The notes beneath the pieces are model-generated. The model saw only the letters and a program-made list of their open reading frames with translations, was not told where the DNA came from and searched no databases. 64,000 nt of DNA from Otis tarda (lineage: Eukaryota > Chordata > Aves > Otidiformes > Otididae): NCBI GenBank assembly GCA_026413225.1, contig CM048553.1, positions 137,236,190-137,300,189 of the forward strand. Reading direction: 5' to 3'. Numbering within the stretch: position 1 is the stretch's first letter; each line of letters starts with the position of its first letter. A program made the position numbers and the translations under genes. Below are positions 35,800 through 47,146 of this stretch, piece by piece.

Positions 35800-36914
35800 A
35801 CTGCTGCAAGGAAACACCACAGATGCAAGGGACAGCTTGGGTGTGTTAAGACAGAAGGTGAAACATTAGCTAAAGTGAAGGTCAAAGACTAAGGATTTGC
35901 TGAAAGAAAACAAAATTAAATTTTGCCTAGGAATGGAAGGATTTATACCAGAGCCAAAATGTTGACTACTTCAGCTTTAATCATTAATGAAAATCTTATT
36001 CCTTCTACTGTCCTCCAGGTCTAGCTGCATTATTGGCATTTTCTTAGAATTTACAATGAATGTAAAGTCTCCAATGTATTTATTGTGGTTTGCATTCAGA
36101 ACTGTCTTTGCTTTGCATGAAAGGTTCTGTCCTTCGGTAGGGATTACATTGTATTCTCAAAGTACACAAAAAGATTATTTCAGTGTGATAGTGTCAGAAT
36201 AATTTTGGATCACAGTGCTCCTTTGCTCTCATTCACAAATATCCCATCTCTTTTTGCCACACATATTCTGGCAAAGTTTTAAACCTTAGAAATACACTAA
36301 AATACATTGACCTTGGAGGCTGGAATTACAGTAACATGGAAACCATAGTTCTACCTGTAAATGGAGTCCGTTTTGTGTGAGCTCAGTAAGGCAAACATAG
36401 GAACATCACAAGTGTTCATGTGAGCTCTGTATATTGCTTTCCCACTCACACAGCCACAGAAGCTAGCCTTCAGTGGAAATGCATGGAAACTGCCTAAATG
36501 AATATGAATTCATTGAGACATATCTTCAATTCACAGAAGAAATTCTCATGTCTGTAATGAATCCAGCCCAGTATCTGCTGTCATCTACTCAATTAAGATA
36601 ATTCATACCCGAATAATCCTCAAATTTCTAAAGTCTGTAGCTTTCTGAAGTTGTCTCTAGGAGGCTGTCCTCTTTCAAGCTTGAATTTTGCCCAGAGGGA
36701 TCTGCTGTTTTTTCTGGTAAACATATTTTAAAAAACAGCCACACAACAACAGACTTACAAGTTTTTACTTAAGGGATACTGATATGACCACTAATTTCTT
36801 TATCTCACAACATTATAGATTGAGGTTGACAGGTGAAATTAATCTTGAAACAGGCACTCTGAAGGACTTTTTTTTTTGTGGAAGACTGTTATTTCAGTCA
36901 GAAATAATATAAAT
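35800..36914. other. Unique AT-rich non-coding DNA
   Basis: No gene or repeat recognised. A 71-codon plus-strand frame (35987-36202) has no known motif. Confidence 0.5.
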
Positions 36915-37220
36915 ATAGAATCATTGAATCATAGAATGGTTAGGGTTGGAAGGGACCTTCAAAGGTCATCTACTACAACTCCCCTGCAATGAGCAGGGAC
37001 ATCCCCGACTAGATCAGGATGCTCAGAGCCCCATCCAACCTGGCCTTGAATATTTCCAGGGATGGGGCATCCACCACCTCTCTGGGCAACCTGTTCCAGT
37101 GTTCTATAACCCTAATTGTAAAAATTTTTTCCTAATATCTAACCTAAATCTCCCTCCCTCTATTTTAAAACCATTACCCCTAGTCCTGTCACAACAGGCC
37201 CTACTGAAGAGTCTCTCTTT
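36915..37220 (-). mobile_element. CR1 3' fragment, 5'-truncated
   Basis: On the plus strand it begins with 'atagaatcattgaatcatag', continues 'ggttagggttggaagggacc' and stops abruptly after 'ctactgaagagtctctcttt'. It covers only the final 70 or so codons of ORF2 plus the 3' UTR. Its sequence is close to the nested copy at 18975-19480, and it is probably of the same subfamily. Confidence 0.92.
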
Positions 37221-39537
37221 GTACGTATGTATGTCCGATATACACATTTTAGCTAAGCTCACATAAGCATGCACGTAGTTTAGCTGAACAATAGAATAAA
37301 CATTCTCAAGGGTATTTAGGTATCTAGCACCATACCTCTGAGCATTTGAGACATAGCTTTTTAAGACTTTAAATCACTTACCTATAAATAGGATAACTTT
37401 CAAAACATGTCAGGTTAAATGTCTATTCTTGGAACCCAGCTTATGATAAGGATTAAGTGAGGTCCCAAATTTCGTTCCCACGCCTTGCAGGAAATGTCTT
37501 TCAAAATGATCTCTCTTGCCCTAAATTTAGTGGTGACCTTTATCCATTAAAGAGCATGATCACAGTTTCTAAGCATCTCCCATGGTTCTGTATTTTTTTC
37601 GGTAATATAGATTTGCAGCTGTCTGTTTCTATAGCTCTATCTAATACCTTGGGTCAGTTCCTCTGAATAATTCTCAGCTCCTCACTAAGCTTGTTGTATA
37701 GCTTCTCTTTCAGGCTGTTTTTTTTTCTGAGTCCTTTCCCCATTACCATCCCAGCATATACCAATTTATTTTCACAAGATACTGGATGCTTGTAATAATT
37801 TAGATTTAACACACTGATGTTTTAAGGCGTTTCTGTAAATGCATCAGCCAGGAATTCCTTCCATTCTGCGTGGGTAATGATCACTTGCTCACACTTTATC
37901 TATTCTCTCAGTTTCTGCAACAACAATAATAGATGAAAAGTAATTCCTTATCACAGTTTTGGCAGAGTTCCCCAATATTTTATACAGTTTCTTAGTTACC
38001 AATATGGTTTTCGAGAACAGTGGAAAGATCAACTCTTACTGATACAGATCTGCTTTCCAGCTCACTTAAATAGTCACCCATTTTATGTACAGCTATGCTA
38101 ACAGCCATTGTAACTAATTCAAAAGACTATTTCCATTAAGGAGTATATCCATTGCCATACTACTCTTCTGAAACTTTCCTGTGTTCTCATATCTCACAAG
38201 AAGATGTTGAGATATTATTGAACATTCCTGAAGTAAATAGAACAGAATTCTTTCTCAGTTGTTCTTTGGGACTACATTCATTCTTCTGTGGTCGCTTCCA
38301 CTGCTACAATGGAAACTTGAGCTTTTTGGGGAAATCAGTGAGGAAAGAGACTTTGGTTTGGTTTGGTTTGGTTTCTGAAGGGGAGGTAATTGTGTTTGTC
38401 GGTTCTCAATTCTTCAAAAAAAAAACCCAAACCAAACAAAAGGTGTGCATGTTATGTGCACCTGACATTTAAGAACCAGCAAGAAATAGAAAGTAAATGG
38501 CTCAAGAGATAATGAGAAAAGGAACTCTCTTTTGCTAGGTGGCTTCTCTAAATGTTCAAAGCTGAGAAAATGTTGCTGTTTGCTAGAAAGGGATCAAAGA
38601 AAAATGCAAATACACATCCTCCAAATATTCCTGCTATGACCCATCAAGGGCTACTACTTTCAGAGTCTTCTTAAAAGAAGATCTGTGTCATAGATAAAGT
38701 TTAAGCTTTTGGGTCATCACTGTGATACAGGTCCCTTCTGAAGACTGTCTGAAGGAGGCATGCCACACCTTTCACAAGGAGGATACAGGGTGCTGCTCCA
38801 ACGCATCTCACTGGCCAGAGCAGAGCAGTAGTTACAACCCTATTTCCCTTCTGCTGCTCCTCCTCTCTTGAAAGGCCATTGCTAAACTAGGACAGAAGGT
38901 TGTGTTCTAAGATGAACTCACCAAATTAATTTCCAAAGGACTCTTTTCCTAGCATAGACAAGGAAAGTCACCTTTCTAAACACATTATCACATCACAGAC
39001 AAACCTATGGATCTGAAGAAGGGTGTTGGAAATGGACTGCAGGAACTGTAAGCTAGAAATCAGCTTACCTCAGAAATGTTTTAAATGAAATATGTCAAAT
39101 TAGGCACTGACAGCACAGGAAGATGGCACACTTGCAGCCATTTATGACATTTTTTTGCCTTTAATGGAAGCAAGCAGCTGCAGTGATCCTGTCAGCACTC
39201 TGCTTTTACTTTGAAAAAGAATAGCTATGCTTGATGCTGTTGGGTTTCAGTTTGGAGCAAATGAGTCATTGCTACAGCCAAAGATAATAGCTGAACTGAG
39301 GGGATATTTCATACAAACTCTCTTTCACAGAATTCAGAGTCCCTGATATGACAAAATCCACACCTAGCACATCCCCCTGCCTTGATGGAAGATGATTTTA
39401 ATCTTGAATAATAATCTGTAACAGTTTATCTTTTTCACTGTGATGAAGTGAACCACCAACTGGTAACACTTAATATTGCTAAGCTTTAAGGAGTGGAAAG
39501 AATTTATATTCTGATCTTCTTTTCTTTTAAAGTTCTT
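37221..39537. other. Unique AT-rich non-coding DNA
   Basis: No gene recognised. It contains a (GGTTT)n run at about 38354-38373 whose near reverse complement, 'cccaaaccaaacaaaa', lies at about 38427-38442. The pair could form a hairpin with a loop of about 53 bases. Confidence 0.5.
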
Positions 39538-39640
39538 GTATTGCCATCCTTGAGGAGTGTTTCCTCTTGGACACTGACCAGCCTGATGGAACAGCATCTG
39601 AACATGACTCCTTCGGGCTACACTTTTGACACTCAAGTAG

Positions 39641-39891
39641 GTTGCACGTGCACCCAAAACCCCTCAAAGACCAGGGAACTTTTGCCACTGGTGTATCCCC
39701 TTACTCTCGCTTTACCCCCTACCAAAGGTCCTGCAACCTCTCCGCTTCCTCTAACCTTCAGTATTCCCTGGAGTCTATGGGGCCCTGCAGGGCAGCAACA
39801 AGGCGACGAGCGGGGCTGCACGTGCACAGAAGGGGTGGTCCTGCAAGGCAGAAACAAGGCTACAAGTGGGGTTGCACGTACACAGGAAGGG
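39641..39891 (+). repeat. Repeated 13-mer in 56-bp units, U3-like
   Basis: The 13-mer G(T/C)TGCACGT(G/A)CAC occurs at 39641-39653, 39815-39827 and 39871-39883. The last two sit inside about 56-bp tandem units that also share 'ctgca(g/a)ggcag(c/a)aacaaggc'. Two copies contain the E-box CACGTG within the palindrome GTGCACGTGCAC-like core. Repeated enhancer units are usual for LTR U3 regions. Confidence 0.85.
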
Positions 39892-40020
39892 AAATCCGCA
39901 ATGATTCGCGCACTTGCTGACGCAATGCCTCGTGCTAGGCGTGGATAGGCATATGGGTGTAGGGGGCGGGTGTGTTCGCGTGCATAGCGGGTGTACAGGC
40001 TTGCGTAGCGGGCGTACGGG

Positions 40021-40028
40021 TATATATT
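40021..40028 (+). promoter_or_regulatory. TATA box in CpG-rich block
   Basis: TATATATT preceded by two roughly 21-bp units ('tgcatagcgggtgtacagg' and 'ttgcgtagcgggcgtacggg'). The expected start site is at about 40050. This is the best candidate promoter in the window outside the two ERVL LTRs. Confidence 0.55.
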
Positions 40029-41321
40029 GCAATGTGACGCAGCAGTAAATTGAGAGCTGTGTCTCTCTCCCTGGGATGGGATCCCATTGGGGGGATGGGG
40101 GGTCAGTTCGTTGTCGTGCGGTGACAGGAGTCTGAGGGATTTGACTCACTGTCTACAAGTTTAACCTAGCTACCTGTTTTTCTAATTGTAGTATCCAGTG
40201 TTCATTATATTTTTGAAGCTGATGTATCAGCACAGATCAGAGCGACTGAAATAATCATAGTGTGGTCCAGCATACAGTAGGAAATTTACCTGTGTGTCTC
40301 CCCTTGTTTCTCCTCTCCTTTGCTATGGGAAAGGTTTTCATTATTTGACCTAACTTAGTTCTGGAGGAAGTTCTGATTAAAAGGAGACAACAGATTAAAA
40401 GGAGGCAATGGTTTGACCACATCCTTCACTGAATTATACAAATATACAAAAGTTTGCTATGACAAGTGATAAGAATGATGTTGCAAAACTAGCACAACAC
40501 AAGGCACCAGGTAAATTTTGGAAACCTGCATCATATCTGCCTTCATGCAGTCATCTTATGTACCAGACAGTGAATTTGCATACTTGCTCCTTCATTTTCC
40601 TCTCCAGAACCACAAATGAAGATAAGCTTCTATCTGTTCACCCCACAAATCCAGAAGACATAGTGCTTCATCTATTTCACAAAAAGTGGGAACATGTTAC
40701 TGATTTCATTTTCCTGGAGTTTTTCTCTTGCAGGCTAGGCTAGGCCAGGGAAGATAGACTGGATATGTCAGCATTGTATTCCCACCTCCTCCTAGCCTCA
40801 CCTATCCTGGTGCACTCCTGATTCACCACGTTTCTCAACTGTATCTTTTCTCTGTGCAGCTCTTGAGATCACTTGCAGCAAAGATGGGCTCAACAATCCA
40901 GAAAAAAAAAGACTTACAGATATTAATGAATGTAGACTTCATCTAGAGACAGAAAACTACCCTAAGCAATTTAAAGGATAGTGTCATTCAGAAAATAACC
41001 TTGCAGAACTATCATTGACCTTTTTTGCAAAGGATTGCCATTTCTCAAGTCTGATAACTGTTTCTCAGACCTTGCCTTGTGGGTAAACCATACCATCTCT
41101 GACTTAGTCATTCCACTTTTACAGTTTCTTTGTTTAGAGTATTTTTTCTTTTTGCCACTGCATATTAAAATTTAGAGCTTGTCTGTCTGTTGGCCTGGAG
41201 GTCTCCATCAGCATCATTTAGTCTTTGTTATCATTGCAGTGGAGTGGAGAAGAGAGAAGGTCTACGAGGACCATAGTGCTTGTGACTTTTCACAGACTGA
41301 TTCTTTTGTATCTCATCCTGA

Positions 41322-41377
41322 GATATTTATAAGCTTCCATAACAAGTTATAACTTGATATTTATAAGCCTCCATAAC
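41322..41377. repeat. 34-bp-period duplication joined by a palindrome
   Basis: A 22-bp segment starting 'gatatttataagc' and ending 'tccataac' lies at 41322-41343 and again at 41356-41377 with one mismatch. The spacer forms the 14-bp perfect palindrome CAAGTTATAACTTG (41343-41356). Confidence 0.85.
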
Positions 41378-43571
41378 TTGTACCTTCAGGAATTGTGTTT
41401 GTCTCTGCCCTTTCAATATATGTGTTTTTCTACTACAGCTACCCATTATTACCTCTCTGCAAAACTTAAAATTATGTGGCACACCACAGCCTTGGCTTAA
41501 GCTTTTCTATTAAAGTCTTTCAAGAATCAGAGTGGTTCCTAAGATAATTCAAGTGAGCTATGATCGTCTCTTCTCTTCTCTTCAGGGCGTGTGTCTAGAG
41601 GCAGCAAAAAGAAAGCTCTCAGAACTTTCCCAATTAAAAAAAAAAAAAAAAAAAACAACCCCAGTCTCTTCTGCATACCTAAAGGCTAATTACTGCAACT
41701 GTGATATTAAGGCATTCTCAAAATAATTTTTCTCTGACACACACTCTGCTGACGTACAATAAAAGCTTTTAAAAATATCCCCCTTCACCTTTCATACTCA
41801 CTCACATGGAAAATTCAGCTTGTTGAATTTCTAAATGTTAATTCACAGCTCTTCATTCATCATATTTATAATCTTTTTTTTACATTAGTAGCTGTTATGT
41901 AATTTTCCATAGTTTAAATGCCAGGTTCACTCACCTATCTGCGTACACAGTTGCTGAGGTTTTTTTAATATCTCGATGCACATGTAGAAAAGATAAAGGC
42001 TTGCTCAGAGTATTCAAAGTGTGTAGACTTAATTCAGTAACCACAAAATTATTAAAGTATAGAGTAAGCAAGCTGGTTTTGCAAATGGAAGCAAACCAGT
42101 TCATGCAATTTTATATCCGTTATCTGAAAAACATGTACAGATTACAATTAATTTCAAATTTTCCCTATGGTCATTAGATACTTAGGCACTGTGAGTCTAT
42201 TCAGAAAAGAAAAAAAAGCAGGAAACTTCAGAAATAGAATACATCTGTTTCTGAAATTAGGGTTTCCTTAACATATTTTTAATCACTACTTTTATAAATA
42301 GAAAGACTTTCTAACCTGAATGCCATTTCAATTGACTTGTGTATACACTAGCAGTTAGGTGATTTCATAGCAGTGGGATTCAATAGCTTAAAGATGTACA
42401 GAGTTTGTAAGCAATAAGTATTCATTCTTAGGAAAGGGCATTGATGACCTAAGGGTAAAACATTGAGTGATATTCTGATTGAAATCATTTGAATTAGAGT
42501 ATTATACTGAGGTCCATTCACAGCTGGATCCCTGTTATTGCAGCTGCTAGGCAAGCAAACAAGATGAAAAATGCCTAAACAAGTCTTTGGGCAGGAATTA
42601 CATTGGTATTATCTGCTTAAAGTATAGAAAGAAAATTTTTTTTTAAATCACATGTGGGAGCTGGGGGGGGTGCGGGGGGGAATAAAGTAAAATAAACAGC
42701 AATGTGGCTTCTATTTCCCCTCCTAAAACTTGCCACATTTTAGGAATTGTGTGTGTACTTTTGTACCTTGCACAATTTTATCCTCTGTCTTCTTCCTCTC
42801 CAGATTTTTTTATACTTCAAGTCAAAACATAGGTATCAAACTGTACTATTAAGAACTCAGAGGTTGTTATATGGTCTGTAGACTTGAAGCTGGAATAATG
42901 AAAGTGTCGAGCTTCCTGACTGCTGCTGTATGTCCAAGCCAAGTCAGCTCATACCTAACTCTGAATGACCTGAGGCCAACAGTAACCTAAGTTCCTACCA
43001 GGACACCCCCAAGGTGCTCACATTCCTAATTTTGGCAGAACAGCCAGCTTTTGAAGCAGTGATTCTACAGTACACAGGCTCTGGCAGGACCTACCACTTT
43101 CATTGTACCAGCAGAGCCTAATTAAGTTGCTGTTCTCAGGAGCATTGTCACCAGATTGCCATTTGCTCCAATAAAAGGGGAAGAAGAAGGAACTAAAAGC
43201 AGAGTTACAGAGTAAGACTGCCTCTACAGGTAGTTACCAAAGCACCAGTCAAAGTCAGGACCTCTGTTTCCTAACTTTTCACAATAACTGTTCCACATAA
43301 CCAGACCTCTTCATACGGGTGATGGTTGCAGCATCAAAGTCCATTGCTGAGTGATAATTCACACTCACAGACAGCTCTGTCAATCCAGAAAACATTTATT
43401 TGAAAGTGGATACAATTTAAATATATATTCCTATGTTGACTTGTTTGCATTTTTTTAAGCACTGTGCTCACCTGACTAGCAGAGCACTCCCTCTTTCTGT
43501 TCCCATCCACAAATAAAGGCAAGATCTAACTCTTTTTCTTCCACCTTGAACTGCGTGTTCCTCAGGACAAA

Positions 43572-43605
43572 GTGCTGTTTGAAGACTTGTGCTGTTTGAA
43601 GACTT
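43572..43605 (+). repeat. Perfect 17-bp tandem duplication
   Basis: GTGCTGTTTGAAGACTT occurs twice in direct succession without change. Probably a recent slippage event. Confidence 0.92.
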
Positions 43606-44028
43606 TAGAGCAGATAATTTACTGGTGGTTCTGACAGATTGTCTCTGTCAGTATCAGTTTTCGATGGTTTGCCAAGATGGATACCACTTCACTGAAGCAT
43701 TATAAAACATGCAAAGTCATTCACTCAAAACCATTAACAACACAACATGGTCTAGAAAAGGCTCTGCAGGAGACCTTCTTAGGCTGCAGCCTCTACAGTG
43801 GCTGAAGGATGCCCATAGCCTTGGACTTCCTCTGGTCCTCCTTTTCTGTTTCACCCTTCCCCCTTTGCTTTCCCCTCACTGCTTTAGCTGAAATGACTCC
43901 ACATGTCCTGATCCAGTCACCTTCTTATAGCTACATCCTCCAGTCTTGTCCTTTGGCCCAACAGCAAATGTCCTCTCCTTGAGTACACCCCAAAGTCTTT
44001 TCCTCTCTACTTAAGAAATGTCTAAATT

Positions 44029-44094
44029 GGGATGAAGGGGAAGAGTGTGCTTGGACAAAGACTTGCCAGACTCATCCGGAGGGCTTTAAACTAG
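44029..44094 (+). pseudogene. CR1 ORF1 C-terminal remnant, copy B
   Basis: The frame ending at the TAG of 44092-44094 reads SVLGQRLARLIRRALN at its end. This parallels the ILAQELAGLIDRSLN end of ORF1 in copy A. A stop lies just upstream at 44023, where unique sequence is expected, so the 5' truncation point is at about 44024-44035. Confidence 0.7.
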
Positions 44095-44216
44095 TGTTGC
44101 TGGGGGAGGGGGAGCACAGTTCAGCCCACTGCTGTCAGCATGGCGCCAGTGCCAGCACCGAGAGTCCAGAAGCTGAGGAAGGATCACAGAAAAGTGCAAA
44201 TAGACCTAAACTGTGA

Positions 44217-47042
44217 TCCAATAGCACCCCTGTCGCTCCAGCCAGCAAGTCGGCTTTGTTGGGGGCCCGGCTGAAGTGTCTCTATACCAATGCACGCAGC
44301 ATGGGGAATAAACAGGAAGAGCTGGAGATGCGTGCACACGAGCAGGGCTACGACCTCATTGGCATCACGGAGACGTGGTGGGACGACTCGTATGACTGGA
44401 GCGTCAACATGGAAGGGTATAGGCTTTTTAGAAAAGACAGGAAGGGGAGACGAGGAGGGGGTGTCGCTCTCTATGTCAGCAACCGGCTGGAGAGTGTGGA
44501 GCTCCGCCTGGGGATGGAGGAGGAGCTGACAGAGAGCTTATGGGTCAAGATTAGAGGACAGGGATGGACAGGGGATGTTCCGGTGGGGGTCTGTTACAGG
44601 CCGCCTGGCCAGGAGGACAGTGCAGACGAAGCGCTCTATAGGCAGATAGGAGCAGCCTCACGGTCACAGGGCCTGGTCCTCATGGGGGACTTCAACCACC
44701 CTGACATCTGTTGGAAAGACAACGCGGCAGGGCACAGGCAGTCCAGGAAGTTCCTGGAATGCGTGGACGAGAACTTCCTCCTGCAGGCGATAGAGGAGCC
44801 GACAAGAAGGGGTGCCATGCTCGACCTTGTGCTCACCAACAGGGAGGGGCTGGTGGGGGAAGTGAAACTAAAGGACAGCCTTGGCTGCAGCGACCATAAC
44901 ATGGTGGAGTTCAAGATCCACGGGGCAGCAAGGAAACTACATGGCAAGCTCTCTGCCCCAGACTTCAGGAAGGCAGACTTCAGCCTCTTCAGGGACCTGA
45001 TGGGCCAAGTGCCTTGGGAGGAGGCCCTGGAGGGAAGAGGGGCCCAGGAAAGTTGGTCTATATTCAAGGAGCACCTCGTCCAAGCTCAGCAGAGGTGCAT
45101 CCCGATGAAGAAGAAGTTGGGCAAAAAGGCCAGGAGGCCGGCGTGGATGAGCAAGGAGCTCCTGGACCAACTGAAAGTAAAAAAGGAAGCCTATAGAGGG
45201 TGGAACCAGGGAGAGGTAGCATGGGAGGACTACAAAGAGGCTGCGCGAGTGGCCAGGGATAAGGTAAGGAAGGCCAAAGCCCTGGCAGAACTGAATCTGG
45301 CCAGGGATATAAAATGCAACAAGAAGAGCTTTTATAGGTACGTAGGGGACAAAAGAAAGTGCAGGGAAAATGTAGGCCCCCTCCGGAAGGAGACTGGTGA
45401 TCTGGTTACGCAGGACATGGAGAAGGCTGAGGTTCTCAATGACTTTTTTGCCTCAGTCTTCACCGACAAGAGTTCCTGTCCCACCACCCAAGCTGTAGAA
45501 GGTGCAAGCAGGGACTGCGAGGGTGAAGAACCGCCCATTGTACTCGAAGAGCAGGTTCGGGATCATCTGAGGAACCTAAAGGTGCACAAGTCCATGGGAC
45601 CTGATGAGATCCATCCACGGGTCCTGAGGGAACTGGCGGATGAAGTTGCCAAGCCACTGGCTATCGTATTTGAGAAGTCGTGGTGGTCTGGTGAGGTCCC
45701 TGATGACTGGAAGAGAGGGAACATAACCCCCATTTTTAAAAAGGGGAATAAGAAAGACCCAGGAAACTACAGGCCGGTCAGCCTCACCTCTGTGCCTGGC
45801 AAGGTCATGGAGCAGATTCTGCTGGAAACCATGCTAAGGCACATGGAGAGCAAGGAGGTGGTTGGTGACAGCCAACATGGCTTCACCAAGGGCAGATCGT
45901 GCCTGACCAATTTGGTGGCCTTCTATGACGGGGTGACGGCATTGGTGGACAAGGGATGAGCAACTGACATCATCTACCTGGACTTGTGCAAAGCTTTTGA
46001 CACTGTCCCACATAACATCTTTCTCTCTAAACTAGAGAGACATGGGTTTGATGGACGGACCACTCGGTGGATAAGGAGTTGGCTGGATGGCCGCACTCAG
46101 AGAGTGGTGGTCAATGGCTCAATGTCCATGTGGAGACCGGTCACGAGTGGTGTCCCTCAGGGGTCCGTGCTGGGCCCGGCCCTGTTCAACATCTTTCTCG
46201 GCGACATGGACAGTGGGATAGAGTGCACCCTCAGCAAGTTCACCGATGACACCAAGTTGTGTGGTGCCGTTGACACGCTGGAAGGGAGGGATGCCATCGA
46301 GAGGGACCTTGACAGGCTGGAGAGGTGGGCCCATGCCAACCTCATGAAGTTCAACAAGGCCAAGTGCAAGGTCCTGCACCTGGGTCATGGCAATCCCAGG
46401 CACAAATATAGGCTGGGCAGAGAATGGATTGAGAGCAGCCCTGAGGAGAAGGACTTGGGAGTGCTGGTGGACGAGAAGCTCAACATGAGCGGGCAATGCG
46501 CCCTTGCGTCCCAGAAGGCCAACCGCATCCTGGGCTGCATCAAGAGGAGCGTGGCCAGCAGGTCGAGGGAGGTGATTCTCCCCCTCTACTTTGCCCTGGT
46601 GAGACCCCACCTGGAGTACTGTGTCCAGTTCTGGAGCCCCCAACACAAAAAGGACATGGACCAGTTGGAGAAGGTTCAGAGGAGGGCCACGAAGATGATA
46701 AAAGGGCGGAAGCACCTCTCGTATGAGGACAGGCTGAGAGAATTGGGGCTGTTCAGCCTGGAGAAGAGGAGGCTCCGGGTAGACCTGATAGCGGTCTTCC
46801 AGTACCTCAAGGGGGCCTACAAGAAAGATGGGGAGAGGCTGTTTAGTAGGGCCTGTTGCAATAGGACGAGGGGTAATGGTTTTAAAATAGAGGGGGGAAG
46901 ATTTAGATTGGAAATTAGGAAAAAATTTTTTACAATGCGAGTTATAGAACACTGGAACAGGTTGCCCAGAAAGGTGGTGGAGGCCCCATCCCCGGAGACA
47001 TTCAAGGCCAGGCTGGATGAGGCTCTGAGCAACCTGATCTAG
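44217..47042 (+). pseudogene. CR1 ORF2 (endonuclease + reverse transcriptase), copy B, single in-frame stop
   Basis: One frame spans the whole protein, broken only by TGA at 45957-45959 (reads [12 protein letters not shown], where relatives have a lysine or arginine). It opens after the stop at 44214; a TTG at 44256 and the first ATG at 44302 are possible starts, and no upstream ATG is visible. Endonuclease motifs are complete: [34 protein letters not shown] and [10 protein letters not shown]. The reverse transcriptase shows [28 protein letters not shown], motif [23 protein letters not shown] and motif C. The C-terminal CR1 region ([25 protein letters not shown]) runs to the end. Motif C reads FTDD instead of FADD (ACC at 46242-46244), keeping both aspartates. 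Both lesions fit CpG decay. Confidence 0.96.
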
Positions 47043-47113
47043 TCAGGTATGTCCCTGCTCCTTGCAGGGGGCTTGGACTAGATGACCTTTGAAGGTCCCT
47101 TCCAACCCTAACC

Positions 47114-47146
47114 ATTCTATGATTCTATGATTCTGTGATTCTATGA
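47114..47146 (+). repeat. CR1 copy B terminal 8-mer repeats
   Basis: Four head-to-tail 8-mers, the third with G for A (ATTCTGTG). They mark the exact 3' end of the element; 'ggcagtgggagcc' beyond it is unique. Confidence 0.95.

Larger units (their letters stand above)
39538..40157 (+). mobile_element. Candidate solo LTR, class II / alpharetrovirus-like layout (boundaries uncertain)
   Basis: A CpG-rich block isolated in AT-rich DNA. It has tandem upstream units (39782-39891 and 39978-40020) and a TATATATT box (40021-40028). An AGTAAA polyadenylation-like signal (40044-40049) begins only 23 bp after the start of the TATA, followed by T/C-rich leader-like sequence. A TATA box almost abutting the poly(A) signal is the arrangement of LTRs with a very short R region, as in avian alpharetroviruses. 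Possible ends are TGTA at 39538 and TACA at 40157, which are complementary, but the flanks show no clean target duplication. No viral coding sequence adjoins. The alternative is a host CpG-rich promoter. Confidence 0.5.
40158..44028. other. Unique AT-rich non-coding DNA
   Basis: No gene recognised. It holds a poly(A) run of about 20 at 41637-41657, G-rich runs at 42663-42679, a 34-bp-period duplication with a palindrome (41322-41377) and a 17-bp perfect tandem duplication (43572-43605). Confidence 0.5.
44029..47146 (+). mobile_element. CR1 LINE copy B, ORF2 almost intact
   Basis: A CR1 element that begins in the last codons of ORF1 (44029-44094), followed by a leader of about 120 bp. It then has the whole of ORF2 (44217-47042), a 3' UTR of about 70 bp and four tail 8-mers (47114-47145: three ATTCTATG and one ATTCTGTG). 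It is 5'-truncated within ORF1. Its 3' UTR reads 'ttccaaccctaaccattct', matching copy C and the fragments at 18975 and 36915, and it is clearly a different subfamily from copy A. Only one stop breaks ORF2 over more than 900 codons, so it is among the youngest elements here. Confidence 0.97.

Noticed and set aside
39493..39948. 151-codon plus-strand open frame
   Set aside because: Spans the CpG-rich LTR-like block and the unique DNA to its left. Several other frames overlap it and no motif is seen.
46119..46952. 277-codon minus-strand open frame in CR1 B
   Set aside because: Antisense shadow of ORF2, caused by its GC-rich codons; the equivalent shadow appears at 61271-61903 over copy C.
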